Shown here: piece by piece, positions 16,984 to 26,330 of the stretch
Numbering within the stretch: the first letter of the stretch is position 1
Layout: each line of letters starts with the position of its first letter
DNA from: Aquiluna sp.
GTDB lineage: Bacteria > Actinomycetota > Actinomycetes > Actinomycetales > Microbacteriaceae
Direction of reading: 5' to 3'
Assembly: GCA_017854485.1 (NCBI GenBank)
Contig: JAFMHN010000007.1
Span: forward strand, 1-56,700
Length of the DNA stretch: 56,700 bases
Position numbers and translations under genes: made by a program
The notes under the pieces: model-generated
Databases searched by the model: none
What the model saw: the letters and a program-made list of their open reading frames with translations, nothing else
Told to the model about the DNA's origin: nothing

Positions 16984-17241
16984 ATGGACCCTATTCGGAC
17001 CTGTGTTGGCTGCCGCCAACGAGATTCGATGCAGAACTTGCTGAGAGTTGTTTCACTCGAAGGCGAGCTTCAAGTTGACCAGCAGCGAAAGTTGCCGGGA
17101 CGAGGAGCTTGGATTCACGGTAATTGCTCACAACTGGCTCTGGATCGAAGAGGTCTAGTACGCGCCTTAGGGGATTCCAAGACGGAATCGTTTGAGACAT
17201 GGCTTAGGAATCAGGCAGAAAATATGGCTGACAAAAAATGA
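16984..17241 (+). CDS. YlxR/RnpM family RNA-binding protein
   Basis: A small basic protein (85 residues from ATG 16984) with the family signature RTCVGCRQRD at its N-terminus and GRGAWIHGN in the middle. YlxR proteins bind RNA and the Bacillus homologue RnpM associates with RNase P. Its fixed position between nusA and infB is conserved across bacteria. An upstream in-frame TTG at 16966 would add six residues (MLTGHR), but the family normally begins a few residues before RTCVGC, so the ATG is chosen. No strong ribosome site is visible; translation may be coupled to nusA, 24 nt upstream. Confidence 0.88.
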   Translation: MDPIRTCVGCRQRDSMQNLLRVVSLEGELQVDQQRKLPGRGAWIHGNCSQLALDRRGLVRALGDSKTESFETWLRNQAENMADKK

Positions 17242-17313
17242 GTAACTCGAAATGAGACCCGCTCAGAACTAAGGCCTTCCCTGTTTGGGTAGGCCCCGAA
17301 CAGGAGAAAACAA

Positions 17314-19929
17314 GTGGCGCTTCCACGCGTATACGACATTGCTAAAGAAGTTGGTATTGATACCAAGGTTGCTTTAGCCAAACTAGAAGAACTTGGCGAA
17401 TACGTCAAAGGTGGTTCTTCAACCATCACCCCACCAGTGGCTGAGAAGCTACGCGCAGCTTTTCCAAAGAAAGAAAAGCCTGCTAAGAAAGAGCCAGAAG
17501 CAAAGGCAAAGCCTGCAGCACCAAAGGCCGCTAAGCCAGAGGCGCCTGCCAGCGAAGCACCGGTGGCTCCAAAGCCAGCTGAGCCAGAGAAGCCAGCCGC
17601 TACTGCGGCTGCAGCAGCGGAGCCAGAGGCAAAGCCTGCCCCAACTCCTTTGACTGGAACTCCAAGGCCAGGCAACAATCCATTTTCGTCTAACCAGGGC
17701 ATGGGAATTCCACGTCCAATGGCTAGGCCAGGCAACAATCCATTTTCTTCAAACCAAGGCATGGGTCGACCACGTCCAGGCGGAGCCCCACGTCCAGGCG
17801 GAGCACCACGTCCAGGCGGAGCACCACGTCCAGGCGGCGCACCGCGCCCCGGTGGAGCACCTCGTCCAGGTGGCGGAGCACCACGTCCAGGCGGCGGCGG
17901 AGCACCGGCTTTTGGAGCTCCAGGAGCACAGCGCCCAGGATTTGGTGGCCCAGGAGGTAGACCAGGTCCAGGTGGCCGTGGTGGCCGCGGTGCGGGCACC
18001 GCTGGCGCCTTTGGTAAGGGTGGCTCGCGAGGTAAATCTCGTAAGTCCAAGCGGACCAAGCGCGAAGAGTACGAGCAAAGAGAAGCACCGAGCCTTGGTG
18101 GCACCATGGTGCCACGCGGTGACGGAACCACGGTCATCCGGGTTCGTCGCGGCTCCTCTATTCAGGACTTTGCCGACAAGATTGGCGCTAACGCAGGTCA
18201 GCTAATCACTGTCTTGTTCCACTTGGGTCAGATGGCTACCGCCACTGCCTCGCTGGATGAAGAGACCTTCCAGATTCTGGGCGAGGAGCTTGGCTACAAG
18301 CTCGAGGTAGTTTCTCCGGAGGACGAAGAGCGAGAGCTATTCGAAGGCTTTGGGCTTGATATCTCAACCGGCATCGATGAAGAGGAAGACGGAGACTTGT
18401 CTCCGAGGCCTCCAGTTGTCACGGTTATGGGACACGTTGACCACGGTAAGACCAGGTTGCTGGACTCGATCCGTAACGCCAACGTTGTGGCCGGTGAAGC
18501 CGGTGGCATCACCCAGCACATCGGTGCCTACCAAGTGCACACCACTCATGACAACAAGGATCGTGCGATTACCTTTATCGACACCCCAGGTCACGAGGCC
18601 TTCACCGCGATGCGTGCCCGAGGTACTCAGGTAACTGACATTGCAATCTTGGTTGTTGCAGCCGATGACGGCGTCATGCCTCAGACAATTGAGGCACTGA
18701 ACCACGCGCAAGCTGCGCAGGTGCCGATCGTTGTGGCTGTGAACAAGGTTGATAAAGAAGGTGCGAACCCCTCCAAGATTCGTCAGCAACTAACCGAATT
18801 CGGCTTGGTTGCCGAGGAGTTTGGTGGCGACGTTATGTTTGTTGACGTTTCAGCACTAAAGGGCAATGGAATCGACAAGCTGCTTGATGCAGTGCTACTT
18901 ACTGCCGATGCCGCACTCGACCTTCGGGCAAATCCCGACAAGGCTGCCCGCGGTGTTGCAATTGAAGCGAACCTTGACAAGGGTCGCGGATCTGTGGCAA
19001 CAGTGCTTATTCAGTCCGGAACGCTTTCAGTCGGTGACGCCATTGTTGCCGGAAGTGCCCACGGTCGTGTTCGTGCGATGTTTGACGAAAACGGCGATGC
19101 GGTCACCTCGGCGACACCTTCAAGGCCAGTTCAGGTGCTCGGACTTCAGTCTGTGCCAAGAGCCGGTGACACCTTTGTGGTGGCAGACGACGAGCGTCAG
19201 GCAAGGCAAATTGCCGAGAAGCGCGAAGCTGCCGACAGAAATGCTCTGCTTGCCAAGACCCGCAAGAAGCTCTCACTTGAGGACTTCACCAAGGCGCTTG
19301 AGGATGGAAAGGTTGAGTCACTGAACTTGATCATCAAGGGTGACGTTTCTGGTGCCGTTGAGGCCCTAGAGGACAGCCTGTTGAAGATCGAAGTTGACGA
19401 TTCCGTTCAGCTACGCATTATTCACCGCGGTGTTGGTGCCATTACTGAGTCTGACGTGAACCTAGCAACAGTTGACTCTGCTGTGATCATTGGATTCAAC
19501 GTCAGGCCAGACAACAAGGCCAAGGAGCGCGCGGACCGAGAAGGTGTTGACATTCGTCACTACACAGTCATCTACAACGTGCTTGACGACATCGAGAGCT
19601 CCCTCAAGGGAATGCTCAAGCCTGAATACGAAGAGGCTCAGCTTGGAACTGCGGAGGTCCGCGAGGTCTTCAAGTCTTCCAAGTTTGGTCTGATTGCAGG
19701 TTCCTACGTCAGAAGCGGACTAATGCGTCGAAACGCAATGGCAAGAGTGCTTCGTAACGGTGAGGTAATTGGCGACAACCTAAAGGTTGAGTCGCTCAAG
19801 CGCTTCAAGGACGACGCGACCGAAGTAAAGGCTGACTATGAGTGTGGTATTGGTCTGGGTGACTTCAACGATGTCAAGGTCGATGACGTAATCGAGACTT
19901 ACGAGATGGTTGAGAAGCCGAGGGCATAA
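17314..19929 (+). CDS. infB: Translation initiation factor IF-2
   Basis: The 871-residue GTPase places initiator tRNA on the 30S subunit. The N-terminal part has the IF2N helical domain ([34 protein letters not shown]), then a long Ala/Pro/Lys-rich and Gly/Pro/Arg-rich linker up to about residue 245. The G domain carries GHVDHGKT (373-380), DTPGHEAF and NKVDK, followed by domains II, III and the fMet-tRNA-binding C-terminus. The linker holds two 42-nt near-identical copies and seven PRPGGA units (annotated separately). The GTG start at 17314 has an AGGAG site about 8 nt upstream. The stop overlaps the rbfA ATG by one base. Confidence 0.97.
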   Translation: MALPRVYDIAKEVGIDTKVALAKLEELGEYVKGGSSTITPPVAEKLRAAFPKKEKPAKKEPEAKAKPAAPKAAKPEAPASEAPVAPKPAEPEKPAATAAAAAEPEAKPAPTPLTGTPRPGNNPFSSNQGMGIPRPMARPGNNPFSSNQGMGRPRPGGAPRPGGAPRPGGAPRPGGAPRPGGAPRPGGGAPRPGGGGAPAFGAPGAQRPGFGGPGGRPGPGGRGGRGAGTAGAFGKGGSRGKSRKSKRTKREEYEQREAPSLGGTMVPRGDGTTVIRVRRGSSIQDFADKIGANAGQLITVLFHLGQMATATASLDEETFQILGEELGYKLEVVSPEDEERELFEGFGLDISTGIDEEEDGDLSPRPPVVTVMGHVDHGKTRLLDSIRNANVVAGEAGGITQHIGAYQVHTTHDNKDRAITFIDTPGHEAFTAMRARGTQVTDIAILVVAADDGVMPQTIEALNHAQAAQVPIVVAVNKVDKEGANPSKIRQQLTEFGLVAEEFGGDVMFVDVSALKGNGIDKLLDAVLLTADAALDLRANPDKAARGVAIEANLDKGRGSVATVLIQSGTLSVGDAIVAGSAHGRVRAMFDENGDAVTSATPSRPVQVLGLQSVPRAGDTFVVADDERQARQIAEKREAADRNALLAKTRKKLSLEDFTKALEDGKVESLNLIIKGDVSGAVEALEDSLLKIEVDDSVQLRIIHRGVGAITESDVNLATVDSAVIIGFNVRPDNKAKERADREGVDIRHYTVIYNVLDDIESSLKGMLKPEYEEAQLGTAEVREVFKSSKFGLIAGSYVRSGLMRRNAMARVLRNGEVIGDNLKVESLKRFKDDATEVKADYECGIGLGDFNDVKVDDVIETYEMVEKPRA
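17665..17766 (+). repeat. Two-copy 42-nt direct repeat in the infB linker
   Basis: Positions 17665-17706 and 17725-17766 encode the same peptide [14 protein letters not shown] with a 60-nt period. Differences are mostly synonymous (TCG TCT vs TCT TCA, CAG vs CAA), so the duplication is not recent or protein sequence is under selection. Confidence 0.85.
17770..17904 (+). repeat. Seven tandem PRPGGA-type units in the infB linker
   Basis: Five exact-length 18-nt units starting at 17770 (CCACGTCCAGGCGGAGCA consensus) are followed by units of 21 and 24 nt that gain one and two Gly codons. Encodes a flexible Arg/Pro/Gly segment. Such arrays change copy number easily and are lineage markers. Confidence 0.9.
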
Positions 19930-20357
19930 TGGTTGATCACGCCAGGGCTCGCCGTTTGGGCGAGCGAATCAAGGTGCTAGCTGCCGAGGCGCTTGCCAAG
20001 GTGGTGAAGGATCCGGATCTTGGGTTCGTCACTTTTACCGACGCGAGGGTAACACCTGACTTGATGCAGGCACGGCTTTATTACACGGTGTTTGGTTCCG
20101 GTCCCGACAAGGACCGGACCATCCAGATTCTCGAGAAAAACACCGGTCGTCTGCGCGGCGAGATTGGCAAGAAACTAGGCATTCGCCTAACTCCCACCCT
20201 CGAGCTGATTCTTGATGAGGTGCCCGAGAACGCGGGCGCTCTGAATGACCTGCTTGCCGAGGCCAAGAGGCGTGATGAGGAACTTGAAAAGCTTGCCAAG
20301 ACTGCTAAGCCAGCCGGGGAAGCGGATCCTTACATTCACAAGACCCAGGCTGAGTAA
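19929..20357 (+). CDS. rbfA: 30S ribosome-binding factor A
   Basis: The 142-residue KH-fold protein helps 16S rRNA 5'-end maturation and 30S assembly. Recognisable are the N-terminal ARRLGERIKVLAAEALAKVVKDPDLGFVTFTDARVTPDLMQARLYYTVFG and the LRGEIGKKLGIRLTPTLELILDE segment. A charged tail of about 25 residues extends the core. It overlaps infB and truB by one base at each end (TAATG), so the three are translated from one message. Confidence 0.95.
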   Translation: MVDHARARRLGERIKVLAAEALAKVVKDPDLGFVTFTDARVTPDLMQARLYYTVFGSGPDKDRTIQILEKNTGRLRGEIGKKLGIRLTPTLELILDEVPENAGALNDLLAEAKRRDEELEKLAKTAKPAGEADPYIHKTQAE

Positions 20358-21220
20358 TGGCTTCTGGCCTGGTTCTCATTGACAAACCTCAGGGCTGGAC
20401 GTCACATGATGTTGTGGCGAAAATGCGCGGGGTGTTAGGGACCAGAAAAGTCGGTCATGCCGGCACGCTTGACCCCATGGCCACCGGCCTTTTGATTCTT
20501 GGTGTTAACTCCGGTACCAAGCTGCTTCAATATCTGCTGGGTAAAGATAAGACCTATCGCGCAACAATTCGTCTTGGTGAAACCACACAGAGTGACGACG
20601 CCGATAGCCCTGTCGAGCAAGCGATTGATGCCTGTTCGATTAGCACGCTAGAAATTGACCAAGCAATCAAGCAGTTGACCGGAGAAATTGAGCAAATTCC
20701 CTCAAGCGTTAGCGCCAAAAAGATTGACGGCAAGCGCGCTTACGACCTTGTCCGCGAGGGCAAGGAGGTCCAACTGAAGCCGAAATCGGTTACCATCCAC
20801 AGCTTCGAACGGCTCGGAGAGCCGGTCGTGTCTGGCCAGGCAGTAGAAGTTGAGGTCGAGGTTCGATGTTCCTCGGGCACCTACATCAGGGCGCTAGCTA
20901 GAGACATCGGCATCGAACTCAAAGTCGGTGGTCACCTGACGGCGCTTCGCAGAACTGATATTTCAGAATTCAAGGTCAGTGATGCCACAGCCATGGAGCA
21001 GGAACCGGTGGTGGTGCCGATGATTCAGGCAGCCACGAGCTTGTTCCCGGCAACTGAAATCACAAGTGAGCAGGAAACCGATCTGCGCCATGGTAAGCGA
21101 ATTGTTTTGGATTCAGCAGCATCAAACTTGGCAGCGACCAGGGAAGGCGCACTGATAGCACTCATTGAGTCGGTCGGTTCTGAATATAAGTCCATGTCAG
21201 TGTTTGAGGCTCAAGCATGA
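20357..21220 (+). CDS. truB: tRNA pseudouridine(55) synthase
   Basis: The 287-residue enzyme makes pseudouridine 55 in the T loop of tRNAs. The N-terminal GLVLIDKPQGWTSHDVV and the catalytic motif GHAGTLDPMATGLL (nucleophile Asp39) are clear, as is SGTYIRALARDIG, a conserved RNA-binding segment. The C-terminus has the extra domain seen in actinobacterial TruB. It shares a base with rbfA and overlaps the next small gene by 4 nt (ATGA). Confidence 0.95.
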   Translation: MASGLVLIDKPQGWTSHDVVAKMRGVLGTRKVGHAGTLDPMATGLLILGVNSGTKLLQYLLGKDKTYRATIRLGETTQSDDADSPVEQAIDACSISTLEIDQAIKQLTGEIEQIPSSVSAKKIDGKRAYDLVREGKEVQLKPKSVTIHSFERLGEPVVSGQAVEVEVEVRCSSGTYIRALARDIGIELKVGGHLTALRRTDISEFKVSDATAMEQEPVVVPMIQAATSLFPATEITSEQETDLRHGKRIVLDSAASNLAATREGALIALIESVGSEYKSMSVFEAQA

Positions 21221-21594
21221 TTGATCTCTATTTCCTGATTCTTGTTTGGTACGCAGTGGCAGCGGGGCTAGTACTGGTCGGCTTTGGGTTGTTTGGTAGG
21301 AAGCCAAGCGGATTCACGGTTGCGCTCGCAGCAGGTGTGGAAGCGGGCCTGTTGGTCCAGCTTGTGCTGTCGATTGGCTTGGTTGCTATGGGCGAAACTG
21401 CTGCCATCGACACCTGGGAGTTCTTTGGCTATTTAGTGGTGGCGCTACTGGTGCCAGTCGCTGGAGTTTTTTGGGCGCTGGTTGAGACCACGCGCTGGTC
21501 AACTGTGATCATGGGAGCCAGTGTCTTGACGATTGCGGTGATGTTGGTTCGAATGCAACAGATCTGGACCGGCACCAACCCGATAACTGCCTAA
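21217..21594 (+). CDS. Uncharacterised four-helix membrane protein
   Basis: I do not recognise a named family. The 125-residue protein is very hydrophobic, with about four membrane segments: 3-27, 33-58, 66-88 and 95-112. It has a short basic loop (FGRKPSGF) after helix 1 and a final polar tail (QQIWTGTNPITA). It starts within the truB stop (ATGA), so it is translationally coupled to that operon. Similar small membrane proteins are found in this place, before ribF, in related actinobacteria; that is from general recollection rather than a search. Function unknown. Confidence 0.75.
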   Translation: MIDLYFLILVWYAVAAGLVLVGFGLFGRKPSGFTVALAAGVEAGLLVQLVLSIGLVAMGETAAIDTWEFFGYLVVALLVPVAGVFWALVETTRWSTVIMGASVLTIAVMLVRMQQIWTGTNPITA

Positions 21595-21613
21595 GATTGC
21601 TCTTGGTGATTTT

Positions 21614-22003
21614 GTGAAAAAAACGACGGGCGTAGGCAGGCTGCTAGTAGCGGTCTATGGCATTTTCGCAATCTCGGCATCAGCCAGAGCGCTGTATCAG
21701 CTGGCCAGAGAGTTTGACCAAGCGCCAGTTGCCTATTCTTTGTCGGCGCTCGCGGCCGTGGTTTACATCGTCGCCACTATTTCACTTGCCAACCCACAGC
21801 GCTACGTATCTCTTGCACTGATTGCGGTCAGGTTTGAACTGCTGGGGGTACTGGTGGTCGGATTGCTTTCATGGTCGGCCCCGGAATTGTTCAATCACCC
21901 ATCGGTCTGGTCTGGCTTTGGTATTGGTTATGGATTTGTTCCGCTGGTGCTGCCGATTCTGGGTTTGATTTGGCTTAGGAGGCAGCGTGTTAAAGCTAAC
22001 TAA
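21614..22003 (+). CDS. Uncharacterised membrane protein upstream of ribF
   Basis: A 129-residue protein with four likely membrane helices (about 8-26, 40-59, 66-86, 102-121) and a basic end (WLRRQRVKAN). I do not recognise a characterised family. The GTG at 21614 lacks a ribosome site; a TAAGAT hexamer 16 nt upstream could serve as -10 for a very short leader. The 3' end overlaps the start of ribF by 17 nt and contains its GGAGG ribosome site, so translation of the two is linked. Whether it has a flavin-related role is unknown. Confidence 0.72.
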   Translation: MKKTTGVGRLLVAVYGIFAISASARALYQLAREFDQAPVAYSLSALAAVVYIVATISLANPQRYVSLALIAVRFELLGVLVVGLLSWSAPELFNHPSVWSGFGIGYGFVPLVLPILGLIWLRRQRVKAN

Positions 22004-22910
22004 TTCATCGCTACCAGCCGATTTTGCCGACACCGCGGTGGCGATTGGGAAATTTGACGGAGTCCACCTTGGACATCGGCAGCTCCTGCATGAGCTTGTT
22101 CACGCATCCGAAGAGGGAGGGGTTGCAGCAGCAGTGCTCACCTTCGACCGACACCCTGATGCCATACTGCGGCCAGGATCAGAGCCGGAACCACTGATTG
22201 GCCCGAACCAAAAGCAGCGACTGCTAGAGCAGGCCGGTGTCGACCTGCTGGTGACACTTCCCTTTGATCAGGCTCTGGCTGCGCTCAGCCCAGAGCAGTT
22301 TGTAATGGATTACCTGGTTCCACTTCGGGCAAGGCTGGTGCTGGTGGGTCAGGGATTCAGGTTTGGGCACAAGGGGTCCGGAAACATACACACCCTTCAG
22401 GAACTGGGGCACAGGCTCGGCTTTGTTGCCAGAGAGATTCCTACTGTTGAATTTGGGTCGGTTCGAGTATCAAGCACAGAGATTCGCGGTGCCCTTTCTG
22501 CTGGGGATGTCACCCGCGCATCGGTGATGCTTGGTCGCAACCATCAAACCGAAGGCATGGTGGAGCACGGGCGCAAGATTGGTCGTCAAATCGGATTTCC
22601 AACTGCCAATCTTGCCCGCAACAGCGAGGGTTTGTTGCCTGCCGACGGTGTCTATGCGGGATGGCTCTATGCAAATGGAATTCGTTACCCAGCCGCACAC
22701 TCAGTGGGCACTAACGACTCCATAGAGGCCGTTCCAAGGCTTCTTGAGTCGCACGTGATTGGGCGAGATGACCTGGATCTCTACGACCTGGTTGTTACTT
22801 GCGAATATGTCGAGCAGGTCAGGCCCTGGGCAAAATTTGAGTCCATGGATCAGCTGATAGCGCAGATTGCCGCAGATGTTCAGGCCTGTGAAGAAATACT
22901 GGGGGAGTAA
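21987..22910 (+). CDS. ribF: Bifunctional riboflavin kinase / FAD synthetase
   Basis: The 307-residue enzyme converts riboflavin to FMN and FMN to FAD. The N-terminal adenylyltransferase module has GKFDGVHLGH (21-30), TFDRHP and the SSTEIRGALSAGDV segment; the C-terminal kinase module has GRKIGRQIGFPTANLA and the DDLDLYDLVV strand. Full family length. The GTG start at 21987 is supported by a GGAGG ribosome site inside the preceding gene. No FMN riboswitch is visible upstream. Confidence 0.94.
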   Translation: MLKLTNSSLPADFADTAVAIGKFDGVHLGHRQLLHELVHASEEGGVAAAVLTFDRHPDAILRPGSEPEPLIGPNQKQRLLEQAGVDLLVTLPFDQALAALSPEQFVMDYLVPLRARLVLVGQGFRFGHKGSGNIHTLQELGHRLGFVAREIPTVEFGSVRVSSTEIRGALSAGDVTRASVMLGRNHQTEGMVEHGRKIGRQIGFPTANLARNSEGLLPADGVYAGWLYANGIRYPAAHSVGTNDSIEAVPRLLESHVIGRDDLDLYDLVVTCEYVEQVRPWAKFESMDQLIAQIAADVQACEEILGE

Positions 22911-22913
22911 AGT
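22908..22913 (+). promoter_or_regulatory. -10 box of the DUF805 gene (leaderless)
   Basis: TAAAGT, whose first three bases are the ribF stop codon, followed by 6 nt and the ATG at 22920. No ribosome site is present. Confidence 0.5.
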
Positions 22914-22919
22914 CGAGCT

Positions 22920-23489
22920 ATGACTTTTGTAGATGCCATAAAGAGCGGGTTCAAGAACTTTGTAAATTTCAAGGGCAAGGCCTCCAGGCGTGAGTTCTGG
23001 TACTGGGTGTTGTTTACATTCCTGCTGGCAATTGTGCTTGGGACAATTGAGGGAGTAATTTGGCCATCGCCTGCTCCTTCAGGAGACCCGCTAACCGATA
23101 TTCAGTCGCTTAGCTCGGACGTGACCCCGTTGACTTCGCTGTCTTCGCTGATCTTGTTATTGCCAAACCTCTCGATGCTGGCCCGTCGCCTGCACGACGC
23201 CGGCTTTAGCGCTAAGTGGTTGTTGATTCAGATCGTGCCGCTTGCCTATGCAATTTTTGCAACCATCGGTGCCGTAGTGCTGATCAACGACTACCCGGCT
23301 GGAATTGAGTTCTCTTCCGAGCTTCTGATGTCGCTTATATTCTTGATACTTCCAATCTTTGCTTTGATCGCGGTGGCGTTCGTGATTTTGCTGGTGATGT
23401 CACTGAAGAAATCCAAGAGTTTTTATGACGGCAACAAATATGTTGAGCCAGAACCGCTTGATTCACTAGATGAGGGAACAACCGCCTAG
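22920..23489 (+). CDS. DUF805 family membrane protein
   Basis: The 189-residue protein shows the DUF805 signature: an N-terminal NFVNFKGKASRREFWYWVLF, a central LLPNLSMLARRLHDAGFSAKW and a final YDGNKYVEPEP. Four membrane helices are likely (about 25-45, 70-88, 100-122, 135-160). DUF805 proteins are widespread and uncharacterised inner-membrane proteins. The gene appears to have its own leaderless promoter between ribF and rpsO and is not obviously linked in function to either. Confidence 0.88.
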   Translation: MTFVDAIKSGFKNFVNFKGKASRREFWYWVLFTFLLAIVLGTIEGVIWPSPAPSGDPLTDIQSLSSDVTPLTSLSSLILLLPNLSMLARRLHDAGFSAKWLLIQIVPLAYAIFATIGAVVLINDYPAGIEFSSELLMSLIFLILPIFALIAVAFVILLVMSLKKSKSFYDGNKYVEPEPLDSLDEGTTA

Positions 23490-23509
23490 CCAAAACGCGA
23501 GTTATTGTC

Positions 23510-23602
23510 TAGACTTCTCAGGTTGCCGTGTAACGGCCGCGGACTAAGAGAGCTTCAAACACCCTGTTTGTAGCGCCGCGCAGCGGATTGGAAGGATCAG
23601 CA
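23510..23602 (+). promoter_or_regulatory. Promoter and structured leader of rpsO
   Basis: TAGACT (23510-23515) is a plausible -10, giving a leader of about 80 nt. The leader has a perfect hairpin GCCGT-GTA-ACGGC (23525-23537) and a second one, CCGC-GCA-GCGG (23576-23586), ending 4 nt before the GAAGGA ribosome site (23591-23596). S15 represses its own translation through leader RNA in several phyla, so these elements are candidates for such control; that role is inference. Confidence 0.45.
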
Positions 23603-23872
23603 ATGGCTCTAGACCCAAAGATTAAAACTCAAATCATCGAAGAGTACGCGACAAAGCCAGGAGACACCGGCTCGCCAGAGGTACAGATTGCTGTCATGAG
23701 CCGTCGAATCCTTGATCTGACTGAGCACCTAAAGGACCACAAGCACGACCACCACTCCCGTCGTGGACTGCTGCTTCTTGTAGGTCAGCGTCGTCGACTT
23801 CTTGGTTACCTACAGCAGGTTGACATCAACCGCTACCGTCAGTTGATTGAGCGACTTGGACTGAGACGCTAA
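23603..23872 (+). CDS. rpsO: Small ribosomal subunit protein uS15
   Basis: The 89-residue protein is full length for S15, which binds the 16S central domain and early 30S assembly intermediates. Typical segments are [56 protein letters not shown] and the C-terminal [18 protein letters not shown] 23603 is chosen because the GAAGGA site is 6 nt upstream; an earlier in-frame ATG at 23588 would place the ribosome site inside the gene. A strong terminator follows, so rpsO is mostly monocistronic. Confidence 0.97.
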   Translation: MALDPKIKTQIIEEYATKPGDTGSPEVQIAVMSRRILDLTEHLKDHKHDHHSRRGLLLLVGQRRRLLGYLQQVDINRYRQLIERLGLRR

Positions 23873-23889
23873 TTCAAAGTTTTTGATGA

Positions 23890-23915
23890 CCCCCGATCCT
23901 AGATCGGGGGTTTTT
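23890..23915 (+). terminator. Strong intrinsic terminator after rpsO
   Basis: CCCCCGATC (23890-23898) and GATCGGGGG (23902-23910) form a perfect 9-bp stem with a 3-nt loop, followed directly by TTTTT (23911-23915). It begins 18 nt after the rpsO stop and separates rpsO from pnp. Confidence 0.95.
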
Positions 23916-23944
23916 CATTACTAGGTTTTTTGGGTTTGCCTTGT

Positions 23945-24124
23945 TAGGCTTGTACCCAAGAGGATCAGAAGGCGGATCTTCGGTGGAAGTTTCTGGGTCT
24001 AGGCCCCAGGCATTTTTACTGACGATCAGCACTTCATCGGGCAAGGCCCGACCTCTAGCACGCACGAAGTCTCACCAAAAAAGTGAGGCGGGCTTTGCGA
24101 TGCATTAAAAACTAAGGAGGGGCC
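23945..24124 (+). promoter_or_regulatory. Promoter and long structured leader of pnp
   Basis: TAGGCT (23945-23950) is a likely -10, predicting a leader of about 165 nt. It holds three hairpins: CTGGG/CCCAG (23993-24009) followed by CATTTTT, which looks like a weak attenuator; a perfect CGGGC-AAG-GCCCG (24038-24050); and GTCTCAC/GTGAGGC (24069-24089) with an A-rich loop. An AAGGAGG ribosome site lies just before the ATG. PNPase autoregulates through its leader in E. coli; a similar role here is inference. Confidence 0.5.
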
Positions 24125-26329
24125 ATGGAAGGCCCAGAGATTAAATTCGCAGAAGCCGTTATTGATAACGGAAAGTACGGAAAGCGCGTTATTCGCTTTG
24201 AAACAGGACGCCTAGCCCAGCAAGCCGCTGGTGCCGCAGCCGTCTACATCGACGACGAGACCATGTTGTTCTCGGCAACCACCGCCTCTAAGGCGCCGAA
24301 AGATCAGTTCGATTTCTTCCCTTTGACTATTGACGTTGAAGAGCGCATGTATGCAGCTGGAAAGATTCCAGGCTCTTTCTTCCGTCGTGAGGGCAGGCCT
24401 TCAACCGCCGCCATCTTGGCATGTCGACTAATCGACCGCCCATTGCGTCCATCGTTCGTCGACGGTCTTCGTAACGAGATCCAGGTTGTTGTGACCGTTA
24501 TGTCAATCCACCCAGACGAGCTTTACGACGTGGTTGCGATCAACGCAGCTTCTATGTCAACCCAGCTTGCTGGCTTGCCATTCTCTGGCCCAGTTGCCGG
24601 AGTTCGTGTTGCGCTGATTGACGGCCAGTGGGTTGCCTTCCCTAAGCACTCCCAGCTAAAGCAGGCTGTTTTCAACATGGTTGTTGCCGGTCGAGTCATT
24701 GAGGGCGACGATGTCGCAATCATGATGGTTGAGGCTGAGGCTACTGAAGACAGCTGGGACCTGATCGCTGGTGGCTCTGTTGCCCCTAGCGAAGAGATCG
24801 TGTCACAGGGCCTTGAGGCTGCCAAGCCATTCATCAAGGAGCTGGTCCGTGCGCAGAATGACGTGGCTAAGCAGGCTGCAAAGCCAACTGCTGACTACCC
24901 ACTGTTCTTGCCATACACCGACGAGGTCTACGCCGCAGTTGAGACCGCTGCCGGTCAGGACGTTGCCAAGGTTTACCAGATCGCCGACAAGCAGGAGCGT
25001 CAGAATGCTGACGACGAGCTAAAGGCAAAGGTCAAGGAAGAGCTTTCAGCGACCTTGAGCGAAGAGCAGATGGTTCAGTTCTCTGCTGCTTATAAGTCTG
25101 TTGCCAAAAAGGCTATGCGTACCCGCGTTCTAAAAGAGGGAGTTCGCATTGATGGCCGTGGCTTGAGTGACATTCGTGTTATCGATTCAGAGGTTGGTGT
25201 GATTCCTCGTACCCACGGTTCTGCAATCTTCCAGCGTGGAGAGACCCAAATCCTGGGTGTTACCACCTTGAACATGCTCAAGATGGAGCAGCAGCTAGAC
25301 GCTTTGACGCCAGAGACCTCAAAGCGCTACATGCACCACTACAACTTCCCTCCTTACTCAACCGGTGAGACTGGTCGTGTTGGAACTCCAAAGCGTCGTG
25401 AAATTGGTCACGGTGCTCTTGCTGAGCGCGCGCTAATGCCTGTGCTGCCAGCCAGGGATGAGTTCCCATACGCCATCCGCCAGGTGTCAGAGGCACTTAG
25501 CTCAAACGGCTCAACCTCAATGGGTTCAGTTTGTGCTTCGACCCTGTCACTACTAAACGCTGGTGTTCCACTAAGGGCTCCGGTTGCAGGTATTGCTATG
25601 GGCTTGATTTCAGACACCGTTGACGGCAAGACCCACTACGCAGCTTTGACAGACATTCTTGGAGCAGAAGATGCTCTTGGAGACATGGACTTCAAGGTTG
25701 CTGGAACCCGTAACTTCATCACTGCGATTCAGCTTGACACCAAGCTGGATGGAATTCCATCGGCTGAGTTGGCTAAGGCCTTGACTCAGGCGAAGGAAGC
25801 GCGACTGTTCATCTTGGACGTTATGGCAGAAGCTATTGACGAGCCAGACGAGCTGTCTCCATTCTCACCTCGCGTGATTGCAGTGAAGATTCCTCTTGAC
25901 AAGATCGGTGAAGTCATCGGGCCAAAGGGCAAGATGATCAACCAGATCCAGGACGACACCGGAGCCGACATCTCAATCGAGGACGACGGAACTGTCTACA
26001 TTGGCGCAACCGATGGACCAAGCGCAGATGCAGCTAAGGCTGCAATCAACGCAATTGCCAACCCTCACGTGCCAGAGATTGGCGAGCGCTTCCTTGGAAC
26101 CGTTGTGAAGCTGGCAACTTTCGGTGCCTTTGTATCACTTACCCCAGGCAAGGATGGACTACTGCACGTTTCCGAACTGAAGAAGCTATCCGGTGGCAAG
26201 CGCGTAGAGAACGTCGAAGACGTTCTCTCGGTTGGCCAGAAAGTGCTTGTTGAAATCACCAAGATCGACGACCGTGGCAAGCTTTCACTTGCCCCAGTGG
26301 TCGAGGGTGACGAAGAAGTTTCGGAGTAA
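24125..26329 (+). CDS. pnp: Polyribonucleotide nucleotidyltransferase (PNPase)
   Basis: The 734-residue 3'-to-5' phosphorolytic exoribonuclease takes part in mRNA decay. Two RNase PH-like cores are present (the first from [31 protein letters not shown], the second from [35 protein letters not shown] with active-site [16 protein letters not shown]). A KH domain follows ([22 protein letters not shown], about 600-660) and an S1 domain ([28 protein letters not shown], about 660-725). An excellent AAGGAGG site precedes the ATG. The stop is almost adjacent to the M16 peptidase gene, a pairing conserved in actinobacteria. Confidence 0.97.
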   Translation: MEGPEIKFAEAVIDNGKYGKRVIRFETGRLAQQAAGAAAVYIDDETMLFSATTASKAPKDQFDFFPLTIDVEERMYAAGKIPGSFFRREGRPSTAAILACRLIDRPLRPSFVDGLRNEIQVVVTVMSIHPDELYDVVAINAASMSTQLAGLPFSGPVAGVRVALIDGQWVAFPKHSQLKQAVFNMVVAGRVIEGDDVAIMMVEAEATEDSWDLIAGGSVAPSEEIVSQGLEAAKPFIKELVRAQNDVAKQAAKPTADYPLFLPYTDEVYAAVETAAGQDVAKVYQIADKQERQNADDELKAKVKEELSATLSEEQMVQFSAAYKSVAKKAMRTRVLKEGVRIDGRGLSDIRVIDSEVGVIPRTHGSAIFQRGETQILGVTTLNMLKMEQQLDALTPETSKRYMHHYNFPPYSTGETGRVGTPKRREIGHGALAERALMPVLPARDEFPYAIRQVSEALSSNGSTSMGSVCASTLSLLNAGVPLRAPVAGIAMGLISDTVDGKTHYAALTDILGAEDALGDMDFKVAGTRNFITAIQLDTKLDGIPSAELAKALTQAKEARLFILDVMAEAIDEPDELSPFSPRVIAVKIPLDKIGEVIGPKGKMINQIQDDTGADISIEDDGTVYIGATDGPSADAAKAAINAIANPHVPEIGERFLGTVVKLATFGAFVSLTPGKDGLLHVSELKKLSGGKRVENVEDVLSVGQKVLVEITKIDDRGKLSLAPVVEGDEEVSE

Positions 26330-26330
26330 C

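Noticed and set aside
17770-17904. Regular repeats that could be taken for a CRISPR array
   Set aside because: Units are contiguous without spacers, in frame and translated as PRPGGA within IF2.
17211-18137. A 308-codon open frame on the minus strand, rich in Pro, Gly and Arg
   Set aside because: It is the antisense shadow of the repetitive infB linker; composition is low complexity and it has no recognisable domain.
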